Source of the DNA: Daphnia pulex
Lineage: Eukaryota; Arthropoda; Branchiopoda; Diplostraca; Daphniidae
Length of the DNA stretch: 64,000 bases
Reading direction: 5' to 3'
Assembly: GCF_021134715.1 (NCBI RefSeq)
Contig: NC_060018.1
Location: 11,673,501 to 11,737,500 of the forward strand
Shown here: in pieces, positions 42,638-54,558 of the stretch
How the letters are laid out: every line of letters starts with the position of its first letter
Position numbering within the stretch: the first letter of the stretch is position 1
Notes under the pieces: model-generated
The model's database searches: none
Told to the model about the DNA's origin: nothing
What the model saw: only the letters and a program-made list of their open reading frames with translations
Made by a program: the position numbers and the translations under genes

Positions 42638-45066
42638 ATGATGCATTGGAATCGAGCTCCAAAAATCAGCTTGAAAATTGCTCATGGCACCTTATTGCCA
42701 TCATCAATCGTGATTTTACTTTTATTTCTAACGAGCTTTGCTACGTCTTTGCCACCGCGCGTCGATTTTGGCGGCGAGAACTTTAATTTTCTCGTTTTTC
42801 CGGTAAATAATTTTAAATTGATTTTTAAAAATGATTCGTTTTTCCTTAACATTTGTTTGACTCATATTCCACGTGATGTATACGCCTCAGAATCCACCCT
42901 TTGATGTGTTCGTTCGAGGACCGAATAATACTGTTGCCTCATTCACCGGTGTAGCACTTAACATTTTACATTGGATAGCAACCAAATATAACTTCAAGTA
43001 GGATAACGTCATATTTGCATATGCTTGATTTTGTCGAGTTTTTTTCAGATTACACGACTTCGTTGATATAAAGAAGTCTATCAAAAATTTGCCTGTATAC
43101 ATTTGTAACACAATAATATTTTAGGTACACATTGGTGCCAGTAAATGAATCTCTTGTCGAACGGTATGGTATGCACGAAGCAGCTTTTTACCAACTCATC
43201 AACGAAAAAGTATAAACCTCAAGAATTACGGTTTTAATTAACAATAAATTGGTTGCTGGGTAACTGAAAGAATTTTGGAGTAGAAAATCGACGGAATCCC
43301 TTGCGCCTTTTTCTTGACTCAGGATCGGATAAATAGGATGGACTATACAAGTTACTTCGTATGGGTCGACGGGCTGAGTCTTATTGTGCCGAAACCAGGA
43401 GAACAAAGTCGACTGTTCGCCTTTATTGGTCCGTTCCAACCTTCTGTGAGTGCCGTGTTGTAAAGATTAACGTGATAGAATATAGGCCTAGTACGCCGAA
43501 ATCACCAGTTTTAATGAATTTGTTCTGTTAATAATTTTATAGGTTTGGTTTTGGATTCTGGTGACCATTATTTTTGTAGTTGGAGTGATGACCTTTTTTA
43601 CATGGTTCTACTTTAATCCGCTTCTTACAAACGCAAAAAACGTGTACATCATGAATAGGGAAGAGCGTGACTCATCAAAACCAAGTCAACCAACAGTGTA
43701 TTCCTCATTGAGTTCTAACATGATATACATAGTCAACATTATGACAAATCAAGGTAAAATTACTGTTTTTCCAAATATTTTTTCTTAAAGCTGTATGTAC
43801 TATATGCCTCAATTTCTACGGCATTCTGCATAACAATTTGAATAAGGATTTTTTTTTAATATTAAACCACCTTTAGTTACTTGTCAAATAGGTCTGTAAT
43901 TCTATTTGACATTGACAGCATATACTTACATATTACTTAATCAGCCGCTAGATCATTTTTGATTTAGATCATTTGAGCACGGTAGGACTTACTTTCTTCT
44001 TTTTAGGCTGCAGAGAAGCGTTCGACCGAAATTCGTATCGCATTCTGGCTGGATTTTGGCTATTGGGTGCCATGGTTTTGGTTAATTCCTATTCGGGTAT
44101 TGTCATTTCATCGCTGACAGTTCCAAAGATGATGCCTCCCATAGAAACGCTGGAAGACTTGGCTGTTAGTAAAGATGTTGAGATCATTGTTCGACACGAC
44201 ACTTTGATAGGAGAGCAAATATTGGTTAGTGAGAAACGAAACAAAGCTATAATATAAAGGAAGCGAAACTCGACCACTAATCATTTAATACGTTCATCTT
44301 TAAAGCAAGCAAGAACTGGAGTGTATAAAACTCTTGGAGATCAAGCTCGTAAATATCCTGGTCATATTCTTGGCGATCCCTTTAAAGTAAGCGCTATGTT
44401 GGAGACCGGCAGATATGCGTATCCTTTTGTAAGTACCCATCAAATAATTATATAACAGTACCACTATATAACAGCTGTATCATACTATTTTTTGGGTTGT
44501 TCTTTGTGTGGGTAGCCTACTGGTACAGCAGCTACAACAATAACCGTTTTTTTTTTTCAATCGCAACAATCTGATTTGTTCTAGATCCAAGCTTTCAATT
44601 CTTGGTTTGTGGCGCAACAATACAAAAAGGTAGGGCAGTGTCGATTTCACGCTACCAAGCCGCTGCCGGTGCCACTCGGTTATTATTCTTGGCTCGTCAA
44701 AAAGGGAAATCCGAACGCTCGCCTATTTGATCCAGGGTACAGTTCAAAGAAACTGTGATGCGTTTAATTATGTGGCATTATATTGTTGTCATCTGTCTTC
44801 TTCGAAATTCGTTTAGATTGGTGAAATTGTGGGAGAGTGGCCTTACGTATTTCTGGGCTAATATAGCCATTGGCAAAAACAAAGCAACCGAGTGCTTTCA
44901 GAAGAAGCGTCAGAAAAGTTCCGCCCAACAAGTTCCCATTCGCTTAACCGATCTGACGAGTGCCTTTTTAATTCTCGGGATTGGGCTTGGCTTGGCTATC
45001 ATTGCCTTCGTACATGAGTTAATCAAGTCGAAAATTCACAGTCGTACAAAATTATCGATGATTTAA
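42638..45066 (+). CDS. Ionotropic receptor IR-D (diverged paralogue)
   Basis: Nine exons: 42638-42802, 42891-42997, 43125-43209, 43284-43445, 43543-43753, 44007-44224, 44306-44428, 44585-44736, 44817-45066, 490 residues. The intron phases (0,2,0,0,1,0,0,2) are identical to those of IR-A to C although the protein is very different. After a signal peptide (SIVILLLFLTSFATS), the S1 lobe has YTLVPVNESLVERYG, DRINRMDYTSYF and LSLIVPKPGE. M1 is VWFWILVTIIFVVGVMTFF. The pore and M3 are NMIYIVNIMTNQGCREAF, LAGFWLLGAMVLVNSYSG and IVISSLTVPK. S2 has KYPGHILGDPFKVSAMLETG, and M4 is TSAFLILGIGLGLAIIAFV. It retains typical glutamate-receptor shape without an amino-terminal domain. Compared with IR-A to C it has a longer M1-pore loop. 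A second ATG lies one codon later. Function and ligand unknown. Confidence 0.86.
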
Positions 45067-46685
45067 TGGCAGATACGTATAAGCCTATATATTTCTATAT
45101 ATAGCGGTTTAGCTTGATATTATCTGTAGGCTATAAATATATAGCTCTCGGTCGGGCTATGAATATTGAATAATGTAGCATTTCTTCTAGTTTTTCTTTT
45201 CAAACCTGCAATCGAATTTTACTTTCGTAGTGATGTGGTTAAGGGTGGAAGTTTTTAACTCACCATCAGCATATACTTTGTTTTTTAATATTTTCTGTTT
45301 TGTTATTTGTTAATCTATACTTAGAACTTTGGAGAAACTAATCTGTAGTTTGAACACGTCAATTTTGTCTTTATGTTATTCGTTCAAATTCTTGTATTTG
45401 CTTAATTTCTTTAATCCATATTATGCATTATTTTACGTGTGTCAATTTTTTGTGTTTAATTTTATTAGTCACACCTTTTCTAATTTTCAAATATCTCTGT
45501 ATAGTCAGCATTATACTCAATGTAGTGTACCGCTTATTGCCTGACGACAATATAATTACATCAGGTCTAAATTCCATCACCGTGCTGGTCTTTATCTGTG
45601 ATACCACTGCGAATAAAATACGAATACAGATAAAGTAAAATTACGTATTTAATATCTGTGATACGAATAATCTATTGGATTTGCGTTTCTTTTTTCCCAT
45701 CAATATTATGTCATCCTGACTCATTGAGATGAGGAGTTGGCAATATGCATACCATATTTCAAATTTTCAAGATTTTCGTCCCACTTTATCGCCCTTTCAA
45801 GTACGCCTTCCAGTATAACTCTTATTATACCTTGGTATTAATTTATTGTATGGTGAGAAATTTTATGGGCCTATTTTTTTAAATCTCTGTTTTCCAAATC
45901 TTTTGTTCACAGTCACAGCTGTAAACCGCAATCCCGACCGCAATAAACCCATACAGCATAAACAAGCAATCAACACGTTTTTCCGTTGGTATAACTCCTT
46001 CCTCGCTTGAATAACGATAGAACTTGGACGCGCTTGAATTATGTTGAATTCCTCCGCGTCTTTCAAGGTTTTTATCGACTTTCGCCAGAACCACACCAGC
46101 AGCTCCACTTTATCGTGGTTCCGTTCACCGCAAATAGGAGAGTGAGTAACTGCCTAACCACAGTATCCCCTTTCTCGAGCAATAACGAAAATCTTGAATA
46201 AGGTAGTGAACAATTAAAATGATTATATAACTGAAAACAATAGCGTGTTATGTAGGACTGTGTGGTAGGACGAAGGTCACGATAAATCGATTCTTTATTA
46301 GCCCTTAGGGAGTTTCCGAATTTATTTGAAGGGCGAGCCCGATCAATTAAAATTTCAATTTAGATTGAAATTTAGAGCTATATATCAACTTAAACAGCTA
46401 TCAGTCATTAAAATCGGTATTAAACGATTTAAGGATTTTAGTTCGTTGCATTGCTGAGAGTGCATCAGTTTGGTGAGAGTAAGAACACAAGATATATCAA
46501 TGTATGATGACTTCATATCCAACTTCATATCTTAAACGCCAGCTGCTGCGAATTAATCTTATTCCCATAGAACTTTCAGTCGAATTAATATTGCGGTCTT
46601 TTAACCACTTTCTTATTCAATGGTATATTGAAGAAATTCTTTAAGATTCAAAGCAAAGAAAGGCGTTGAAGGGAACGTCCTTGAA

Positions 46686-46853
46686 GTCAAAGAGTTGCCG
46701 TCCTATTTTCACACAGCTTATACGTTGCCTAGGCCAACAACAAGCAGTCACGACTGTCCGGGCGTGACTACCGTGTTGTGCTATATAAAAAGCCATGTTT
46801 TTCAACATGTAAAATCATTCTGTTCTCGCAACTGAAATCATCAAGTATCCAAG
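46686..46853 (+). promoter_or_regulatory. Promoter of FAS1 copy 1
   Basis: About 170 bases that are almost identical to those before copy 2, in contrast to DNA further upstream. It holds TATATAAA at 46782-46789 and, just upstream, an inverted pair GTCACG...CGTGAC separated by ten bases (near 46748-46768) that could bind a dimeric regulator. Confidence 0.65.
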
Positions 46854-48435
46854 ATGAAGTTCCTGATCCTGATTGCTTGTATTTCAGTGGTTGTCCTAGC
46901 AGCATCTACTGTCGCCTATACTCCGAGTAGGTATAGTCCTGAACAACGTCGACAGCAGCCAAGTTCACCTGCTCATTACCGGACACCACCCCAACCATCT
47001 TACAGGTCGGCCACAGCACCAGCACCAGTGGTAAGTAGTTAAAAAAATAAATTATTATTATTAAGCGCTACCATCCGGACACAAATTTAAAAAAAATATA
47101 TTATTGAAATCAATAATCATTTGAAAAAACTGAATGAATTAAATTCTATCTATAATTCATTCAGAATACCCCAAAAGATATTTCCGCTCTTTTGAAAGAA
47201 AATGGTCTGACAGTCGTACTCGATTTGATGGCCAAAGCTGGTTTATCAGAAACTCTTAATGGACCAGGTATGAATTGCGCCAGATTCAAAATCATATCAA
47301 TTCAAAATTTAATTAATTTCTCAACGCTATACCTCTCATATTTCAGAGCTCACCATTTGGGCACCTACTAACGAAGCGTTCGCTGCTAGTGAGCTCAAAA
47401 ATCTCAACGATGTTGATCTATTGAAGAATGTTCTTTCCTATCATCTTGTCTCGTTTAAAAATGATCCCAAAGAAATTTCTTCCATCCAGTACGAACTAAG
47501 TGTTCCCACTTTGCAAGGTGAAAACGTGCGCATCAGCGTTTATCGTAAAAAGGGGGTGTCTTTTGCTTTCGGCGAGGTAAGTGTTGTTGTACACAAAATG
47601 CATATTATCAACGGCAATTATTTCTTTTTCTATTTTAGACTGTTACCATCAACGGAGCTCTAGTACTGAAGACACTCAGAGCTAGCAATGGTATTATCTA
47701 CATTATCGACAGGGTTCTTGATCCTAAGGATTTGGCGTTCAAAAACACCCAAATGGAAGTGTTGAGAAACACCAAGGAATTTTCCATCATTTACAAAATG
47801 TTTGAAGATCTCGGCATCACACTCGTCAGTGACAAATGTTAGTTATAGTCAAAATCAGTCGTGTTATTTTTGAAACATATTAGTGGAATGAATTTTTTAC
47901 CTTTTCTGTGTTGTTGCAGATCGCCCGAAAACTTTTTTCGCTCCAACCAACGCCGCTTTTGAAGCTCTTCCAGCTGGTGCTCTTGACGCTATTTTCGCCA
48001 GCCAAGACGAAATCGGCAAACTTATCAACACTCACACCGCTTCTGGCACTCACTACAGTCGAGGACTCGTTTCTGGACCGGTCCCTGTCTTTTCTGGCAG
48101 CAACCTTGATCTTGTTGTGTCTCCAAGTAAGTTTGATTTGAATGCCATAAAAGTCCTTAAAAGCTAACCGATCCTACCCTAACATAACCTATACAACATA
48201 ACTATCCGAATTACTGCCAAAAAATGTCGTGAATGAACCTATTTAACCTTCTCACAACTACAATTAATTTCGCCCGATTTCCCAATATATAGACGGCGTG
48301 ACAGTTGACAATGCCAAAATTATCGGCGTCGATCTGACCAACACCGAAGGAGTTATCCACGTCATCGATGCTGTCATTCCAAACAAACCGGAAACTCCAT
48401 CAGCGATGTGTACGGCCCCAATCAAGAACTACTAA
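46854..48435 (+). CDS. Secreted protein with two fasciclin (FAS1) domains, copy 1
   Basis: FAS1 domains mediate adhesion in extracellular matrix proteins such as periostin, TGFBI and fly Fasciclin I. Exons 46854-47030, 47165-47267, 47347-47576, 47639-47837, 47920-48126 and 48293-48435 (phases 0,1,0,1,1) give 352 residues. A signal peptide (MKFLILIACISVVVLAAST) leads a Pro/Ser/Gln-rich stretch (to about residue 59), then FAS1 domain 1 (about 60-190: LTIWAPTNEAF, the H box LSYHLV, and NGIIYIIDRVL) and domain 2 (about 200-340: KTFFAPTNAAFEALP, INTHT and GVIHVIDAVI). No GPI signal or membrane helix is seen at the end (TAPIKNY), so it should be free in the matrix or body fluid. The exact target is unknown. 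Confidence 0.9.
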
Positions 48436-48467
48436 TTTTTACGATATCTAATGCGAATGTGAGACGG

Positions 48468-48517
48468 GGTGACAGTGAGCAATGGTTATTGTATAAACCA
48501 TTAGCTCACCAGTCACC
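48468..48517 (+). other. Hairpin in the 3' UTR of FAS1 copy 1
   Basis: Arms GGTGAC-A-GTGAGC-AATGGTT and AACCATT-A-GCTCAC-CA-GTCACC pair over 19 bases with small bulges around an eight-base loop (ATTGTATA). It starts 32 bases after the stop codon. The same hairpin follows copy 2 unchanged. It could act on mRNA stability or translation. Confidence 0.75.
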
Positions 48518-49150
48518 ACAGGGTTTTATAAATGTGTCTTATTTTTTTGCACTCACGAATAAATGATAATTGCATAAACTTTTTTAACTGGTTTAATATT
48601 TCTTCAAACAAAAATAAATTTAAAAGATCACGGGCTATTTCTTAATTAGCATTTACTTTTAAATTATACGATCGAACTTTACTCACATTTTAATGTTGTT
48701 AAGGGTGGATACGATGAATGTCTCATCATAGTTATGATACTGATAATTTCGGCGTTTCTTCTAACCATAGCTATATCTGATGATGGAACGTTTGTACTTT
48801 TTGCTTGAAATTTGCATTGGACAACGAACTTCACAAACATTGATGAGAGCTCATAATTTTGGCTGTGTAAAAGTATTATTGTTAAATAAAACTGTGTATA
48901 TATTTTTTTTATTTGTAGCCGCAATATTACTCTAACAAGAATATCAGAGGAACTTATCTGCAGTTTGAACACGCCAATTTTGTCTATGTAGCCTAATTCG
49001 TTCAAATTCCTGTGTGCTTGCTTCATTTCTTCAATCCAGTTTGGTGCGGTGTCTGTTAGACGGCGATTTTCATTGCGACTCGATTCAGCTTTTTGTTTTT
49101 TTTTTCGTGAAAAACGACTTTCAAATTTGGCTTGAATTCAGACTCTGTTA

Positions 49151-49332
49151 AAAGTCTCGTTCAAACTACAGCGTTTTACGTAATACGTAAAATGTATGTT
49201 CGGGTTAAGCAACTAAATAAGCAACCTTATCGTAGAAAAAAATTGGCTTTTCGTTGTGAAAAACGGTTGTTTGAACCCTTTATTTTACGTAAAACGCTCC
49301 CAAAGGCTGCACTGTAGTCTGAACGAGGCTCT
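49151..49332. mobile_element. Short inverted-repeat element, MITE-like
   Basis: The ends are inverted repeats: AAAGTCTCGTTCAAACTACAG on the left and the complement of AGAGCCTCGTTCAGACTACAG on the right, 18 of 21 positions matching. Just inside, GCGTTTTACGTAA is also repeated in inverted order. No coding capacity. The equivalent place in unit 1 lacks it, fitting an insertion after duplication. The target duplication is unclear (TA is possible on both sides). Confidence 0.6.
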
Positions 49333-50887
49333 AGGGTTAGAAATGCATCGAGACCACAGTTGAAAATTCCTCGAAAGTAAATGAAAATTCGTCCTCGTCC
49401 TCTTTAGGACTGGTTACTATGGTGTTGATTAATTATCACATATAGCTAGTGATTAATCAATCGGGGCCAATATGAGCTGTCGTGTTTATTATTTAGAGAT
49501 TTTGGTGTGCGCGGGGAGGAGCGCGGGGGAACTTCAGGCTATATTTGACACTCGGCACATCAGTACTCGGATGGTTAATGCAGTCATGAAGTCCTAAGCG
49601 ACTTTTCTAGTTTACGACCAACGAGAATTCTATGACGCTTTCGGTTTTTGAATTTTTTTTAAATGGGGAAACTTTCGTTTTGAAGGAATAACGGCGTTGC
49701 TTATTTTTGCAATTACTCTACTGCCTCAAAATTTTTTTTTTTAGTAAATTAATCAGGTTGTTTTATGCGTCTCTATATGGTACGAATAATCAATTGAATT
49801 TGCGCTGTTTCTTTTTGCCCTGTCTCACTATTTGTCATCCTGAGTCCTGACTCTTCAAATGAGGAATTGACAGCAATTGTCCTACGATTCCAAACTTTCC
49901 GGGATTTCAGTCCCATGTTTGCCTTTGTAAGTATACAGTACGCTTCACAGTAACTCCTAAACCTTGGTACTTATTATATGGTGAGAAATGTTGTGAGCTC
50001 ATGCATTTTCAAAAACCTTGTTTTCCAAAATTTGCGTTCCCATCAATCACATCGACCCATAAGCAAACATCATAAACAAGATATCAACACGTTTTTCAGA
50101 CTGTCACGCTCCATTTTCACTTGAATAACGAACGAACGCGCTTAAATTATGTTGAATTCCGTCTTTCAATACGTTCGACTTTCACCAGAATCACATCAGA
50201 GTTCCATTTTATTACCATCGTGGTTCCGCTCACCACAAATAGGATAGTGAAGTAACTGACTAACCGCAGTTTTGCCATTCTTGAGTGATAAGGAAAATCT
50301 TGAATAAGGTAGTGCTGAACAATAAAACAATTCACTGAACACAGAAGCGTGTTATTTAGAATTGTTGGGTAGGACGAAGGTCGCAATACCGATTCTTTAT
50401 TAGCCGTTAGGGAATTTCCAAATTTATTTGAAGGGCGAGCACGATAAATTAAAATTTTAATTCAGCGTGAAATTTAGAGCTATTATAGCTATTACACATG
50501 CAGCTATATCAGTCATCACACTATTTAGGGAGTTTAACTCGTCACACTACTGATAAGAGTATATAAATTTAGTGAGAGTAATAACATATGATATTATAAT
50601 GTATATGATAACTCCATATCCGACCTTATATCGCTCAACCGCTAGCTCCCACTAATTAGTGTTATTACCCCAGCATAGCACTTTCCGTCGACTAAAGTTT
50701 GTGGTCTTTTAACCCACTTTTTTATTCAATTGAATAATTTCTGTAAGATTCAAAGCATAGTAATGAAGGCGTTAAAGGGAAAGCCCTCGAAGTCAAAGAG
50801 TTGCCGTCCTATTTTCACACAGCTTATACGTTGCCTAGGCCAACAACGAGCAGTCACGACTGTCCGGGCGTGACTACCGTGTTGTGC

Positions 50888-50895
50888 TATATAAA
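50888..50895 (+). promoter_or_regulatory. TATA box of FAS1 copy 2
   Basis: TATATAAA, 72 bases before the start codon, within a promoter block nearly identical to that of copy 1. Confidence 0.7.
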
Positions 50896-50959
50896 AAGCC
50901 ATGTTTTTCAACATGTAAAATCATTCTGTTCTCGCAACTGAAATCATCAAGTATCCAAG

Positions 50960-52573
50960 ATGAAGTTCCTGATCCTGATTGCTTGTATTTCAGTGGTTGT
51001 CCTAGCAGCATCTACTGTCGCCTATACTCCGAGTAGGTATAGTCCTGAACAACGTCGACAGCAGCCAAGTTCACCTGCCCATTACCGGACACCAGCCCAA
51101 CCATCTTACAGGTCGGACTCAGCACCAGCACCAGTGGTAAGAAGTTAAAAAAAAGAAATGATTATTATCTTAGTTTTAAACACTACCATCCGGACAAAAA
51201 TTCAAAAAATAAATATTATTCAAATCAATAATCATTTGAAAAATCTGAATGAATTAAATTCTATCTATAATTCATTCAGAATACCCCAAAAGATATTTCC
51301 GCTCTTTTGAAAGAAAATGGTCTGACAGTCGTACTCGATTTGATGGCCAAAGCTGGTTTATCAGAAACTCTTAATGGACCAGGTATAAATGCCGCCAGAT
51401 TCAAAACCTCATTCATCATAATTTAATTCATCATTTCTCACCACTATAACTCTTATTTCAGAGCTCACCATTTGGGCACCTACCAACGAAGCGTTCGCTG
51501 CTAGTGAGCTCAAAAATCTCAACGATGTTGATCTATTGAAGAATGTTCTTTCCTATCATCTTGTCTCGTTTAAAAATGATCCCAAAGAAATTTCTTCCAT
51601 CCAGTACGAACTAAGTGTTCCCACTTTGCAAGGTGAAAACGTGCGCATCAGCGTTTATCGTAAAAAGGGGGTTTCTTTTGCTTTCGGCGAGGTAAGTGTT
51701 ATAGTGCACAAAATGGCAATTATTAACGGCAATTGATTTTTTGAAAATTGAGACATTATTTCTTTTTCTATTTTAGACTGTTACCATCAACGGAGCTCTA
51801 GTACTGAAGACACTCAGAGCTAGCAATGGTATTATCTACATTATCGACAGGGTTCTTGATCCTAAGGATTTGGCGTTCAAAAACACCCAAATGGAAGTGT
51901 TGAGAAACACCAAGGAATTTTCCATCATTTACAAAATGTTTGAAGATCTCGGCATCACACTCGTCAGTGACAAATGTTAGTTATAGTCAAAATCAGTCGT
52001 GTTATTTTTGAAACATATTAGTGGAATGAATTTTTTACCTTTTCTGTGTTGTTGCAGATCGCCCGAAAACTTTTTTCGCTCCAACCAACGCCGCTTTTGA
52101 AGCTCTTCCAGCTGGTGCTCTTGACGCTATTTTCGCCAGCCAAGACGAAATCGGCAAACTTATCAACACTCACACCGCTTCTGGCACTCACTACAGTCGA
52201 GGACTCGTTTCTGGACCGGTCCCTGTCTTTTCTGGCAGCAACCTTGATCTTGTTGTGTCTCCAAGTAAGTTTGATTTGAATGCCATAAAAGTCCTTAAAA
52301 GCTAACCGATCCTACCCTAACATAACCTATACAACATAACTATCCGAATTACTGCCAAAAAATGTCGTGAATGAACCTATTTAACCTTCTCACAACTACA
52401 ATTAATTTCGCCCGATTTCCCAATATATAGACGGCGTGACAGTTGACAATGCCAAAATTATCGGCGTCGATCTGACCAACACCGAAGGAGTTATCCACGT
52501 CATCGATGCTGTCATTCCAAACAAACCGGAAACTCCATCAGCGATGTGTACGGCCCCAATCAAGAACTACTAA
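50960..52573 (+). CDS. Secreted protein with two FAS1 domains, copy 2
   Basis: Exons 50960-51136, 51280-51382, 51462-51691, 51777-51975, 52058-52264 and 52431-52573 are each exactly as long as in copy 1, giving 352 residues. Domain plan as in copy 1. Differences found by eye are few: in exon 1 a Pro to Ala change (RTPAQP for RTPPQP) and SDSAP for SATAP, plus scattered silent changes in exons 1 and 3. Exons 2, 4, 5 and 6 look identical. Introns 1, 2 and 3 differ clearly in sequence, and introns 1 and 3 also in length (134 against 143 bases; 62 against 85). Introns 4 and 5 look identical. The gene is thus a mosaic, best explained by recent gene conversion of the 3' half. It is probably expressed like copy 1, since promoter and 3' UTR match. 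Confidence 0.9.
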
Positions 52574-52605
52574 TTTTTACGATATCTAATGCGAATGTGA
52601 GACGG

Positions 52606-52655
52606 GGTGACAGTGAGCAATGGTTATTGTATAAACCATTAGCTCACCAGTCACC
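52606..52655 (+). other. Hairpin in the 3' UTR of FAS1 copy 2
   Basis: Identical by eye to the hairpin at 48468-48517, at the same distance from the stop codon. Confidence 0.75.
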
Positions 52656-52659
52656 ACAG

Positions 52660-53206
52660 GGTTTTATAAATGTGTCTTATTTTTTTGCACTCACGAATAA
52701 GAATAAATGATAATTGCATAAACTTTTTTAACTGGTTAAATTTTTCTGGAATTAGTTCATAGACTGCTAAATCAAATTTAGAAGTACATTTACTGATAAT
52801 TTAGAAAAGAAAATAAATTAAAAAAATAAATCATCCAGTGACCAGCATCAGTAAAATACTAAAATCTGATCGACCTTATTTCAAAAAATCATTTTGCAAT
52901 TTTTCGTACAAATTTCAAATGTCATGATTCCGTTCTGCTACATTTATTTTAACTTATACCTCGAAACAAAACAAAAACAAACGACACTTGTCCTTTCACT
53001 GTCTTTGAGAAATCGTCCCTCCCCTAAATCCAAACCGCACAAACGATAAAAGCGGTTATTTTTTCGTCTCATCAAATATCAAGTTAACACAAAGCCTCCC
53101 TCAGAAAAAACTATAGCATTTATTTGAGATTTTCGGTTTTGTATTAATTTGTCATGTTATAAACTTTTTTTGCAACTACTTATTTTTATCAGGTTTAAAA
53201 TTAATT
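52660..53206. other. Spacer between converging FAS1 genes
   Basis: Contains the 3' ends of FAS1 copy 2 (AATAAA near 52699) and of the minus-strand paralogue. No gene seen. Confidence 0.5.
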
Positions 53207-54558
53207 TCAGAGTTGGATGACAGCGTCAATAACGTGAACCACTCCTTCGGTTTCTGACAGGTCGGCCCCAATAATATTTGCACTGCCCACACTAATACCG
53301 CCTATAGTTCAGTCAAAATGAATAATTAATACAACGTTGCGTGTGTGCATGATTAATAAAGGATAAGGCCACTTACGGGCAGATACAACAACTTTAACGG
53401 TGTCGCCAGAAAAGAGTGGAAGAGGGCCAGAAACGAGTCCGTTGCTGTACCAAGTGCCGGACAGGGTGTGCTTGTTAATGAGTTTTCCCATTTCTGCCTT
53501 ATTGGCAAACAGAGCTTCAAGGACTCCAGAAGGTAGGGCTTGAAATGCGGCGTCAGTCGGAGCAAAAAGCGTTTTCGGTCGGACTGCAATTATTCAACAC
53601 AAAGTAACTGTTAATAAAAACAACTCATTAATATCTTTGAATATTCCACTTACTTTTGTCACTGATCTTTGTGATGCCGAGAGTGTCAAACATCTTGACC
53701 AGAGTTGTGAAGTCTCCGGTTTCTCTTAGAATTTCGATTTGTGTGTTGCCCAACTTCAAATCTTGAGGATTGAGAACCTTGTCAATTACGTAGATGACGC
53801 CGTTACCAGCTTGTAAAATTGTAATCACTAGTCCTCCGTTGACTGTCACAACCTGAATGCCGATTTAATAAAGAAATAAATTTTTACTAAAACATGAAAT
53901 GAAAACATTCTCACGGTTTCTGAAGAAAATGAAGATCCTTTTTTCCTGTAGACGTTAATGCGTACAATCTCGCCCTGCACAGACGGCAAGGTCAGCTCAG
54001 TGTGCACGGAAGGAATCAAAGTCGGGCTGATTTTGAACGGAACGAGATGATACGTAAGTATATCCTTCAGTGAGCTGACGTCGTTCAACACAGCTGCAAG
54101 AGTCGGCGAGTCGATTGCGGCGAAGGCGGCGAAGGCCTCATTAGTTGGTGCCCAAACCGTGAAAGACCCTGGATCATAGATCGATGGATTTCTTAAGGTC
54201 CATGTCTAACATCAAATCAAAGAAAATTATAGAGACCACAGCATACCTTCTCCAGAAAGAGTCTCAGCTAAACCAGCTTTGGTAATTAAGTCGACCAATG
54301 TTGTCAATCCATTTTCTTTCAAAACGGCAGGAATTTTCCCCTGATAGCAATAAAAAACATCATTGATTAGTTATTAATTTTTATTAAGCTAAGTAACTAT
54401 AATAAGGACCAAAATTAATTTCTTACCAACGACGGTGCTACTGGAGGTGAGGATTTGGGATTCTGTTGTGGGACATTTTGTGGATGACGATTAGCCGGAG
54501 TAAAAGCAAAAGAAGAGGCAAAAAGACCAGCGGAGACAATTAAAACCAGAAACTTCAT
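53207..54558 (-). CDS. Secreted protein with two FAS1 domains, diverged third paralogue
   Basis: Exons 54558-54427, 54340-54247, 54168-53915, 53852-53654, 53583-53377 and 53301-53207 give 326 residues. Exon number, phases (0,1,0,1,1) and the lengths of exons 4 and 5 (199 and 207 bases) equal those of copies 1 and 2, so the three share an ancestor. It has a signal peptide (MKFLVLIVSAGLFASSFA), a short Pro/Gln-rich stretch, FAS1 domain 1 (FTVWAPTNEAFAA, LTYHLVPF, NGVIYVIDKVL) and domain 2 (KTLFAPTDAAFQALP, INKHTLSG, EGVVHVIDAVIQL, then stop). The end is shorter than in the other copies, lacking the tail after the last strand. It lies in the opposite direction, so the cluster includes an inversion. 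I took the ATG at 54558, not an in-frame ATG at 54663, because only the later one starts a signal peptide. Confidence 0.9.

Larger units (their letters stand above)
45220..48590 (+). repeat. FAS1 tandem duplication, unit 1
   Basis: Direct copy of 48690-52735. Matching marks upstream of the gene: TTAAGGGTGGA, CTG(T/C)AGTTTGAACACG, ACGAATAATC.ATTG, and a near-identical promoter from about 46686. Copies of the gene itself match almost fully. Divergence is high in the upstream 1.4 kb and low at the 3' end. Confidence 0.85.
48690..52735 (+). repeat. FAS1 tandem duplication, unit 2
   Basis: Second copy of the block at 45220-48590, about 0.7 kb longer because of extra DNA around 49030-49770 that includes a small inverted-repeat element. 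Confidence 0.85.

Noticed and set aside
45863-46108. Minus-strand frame upstream of FAS1 copy 1
   Set aside because: The matching DNA in unit 2 does not keep the frame open, so it is unlikely to be coding.
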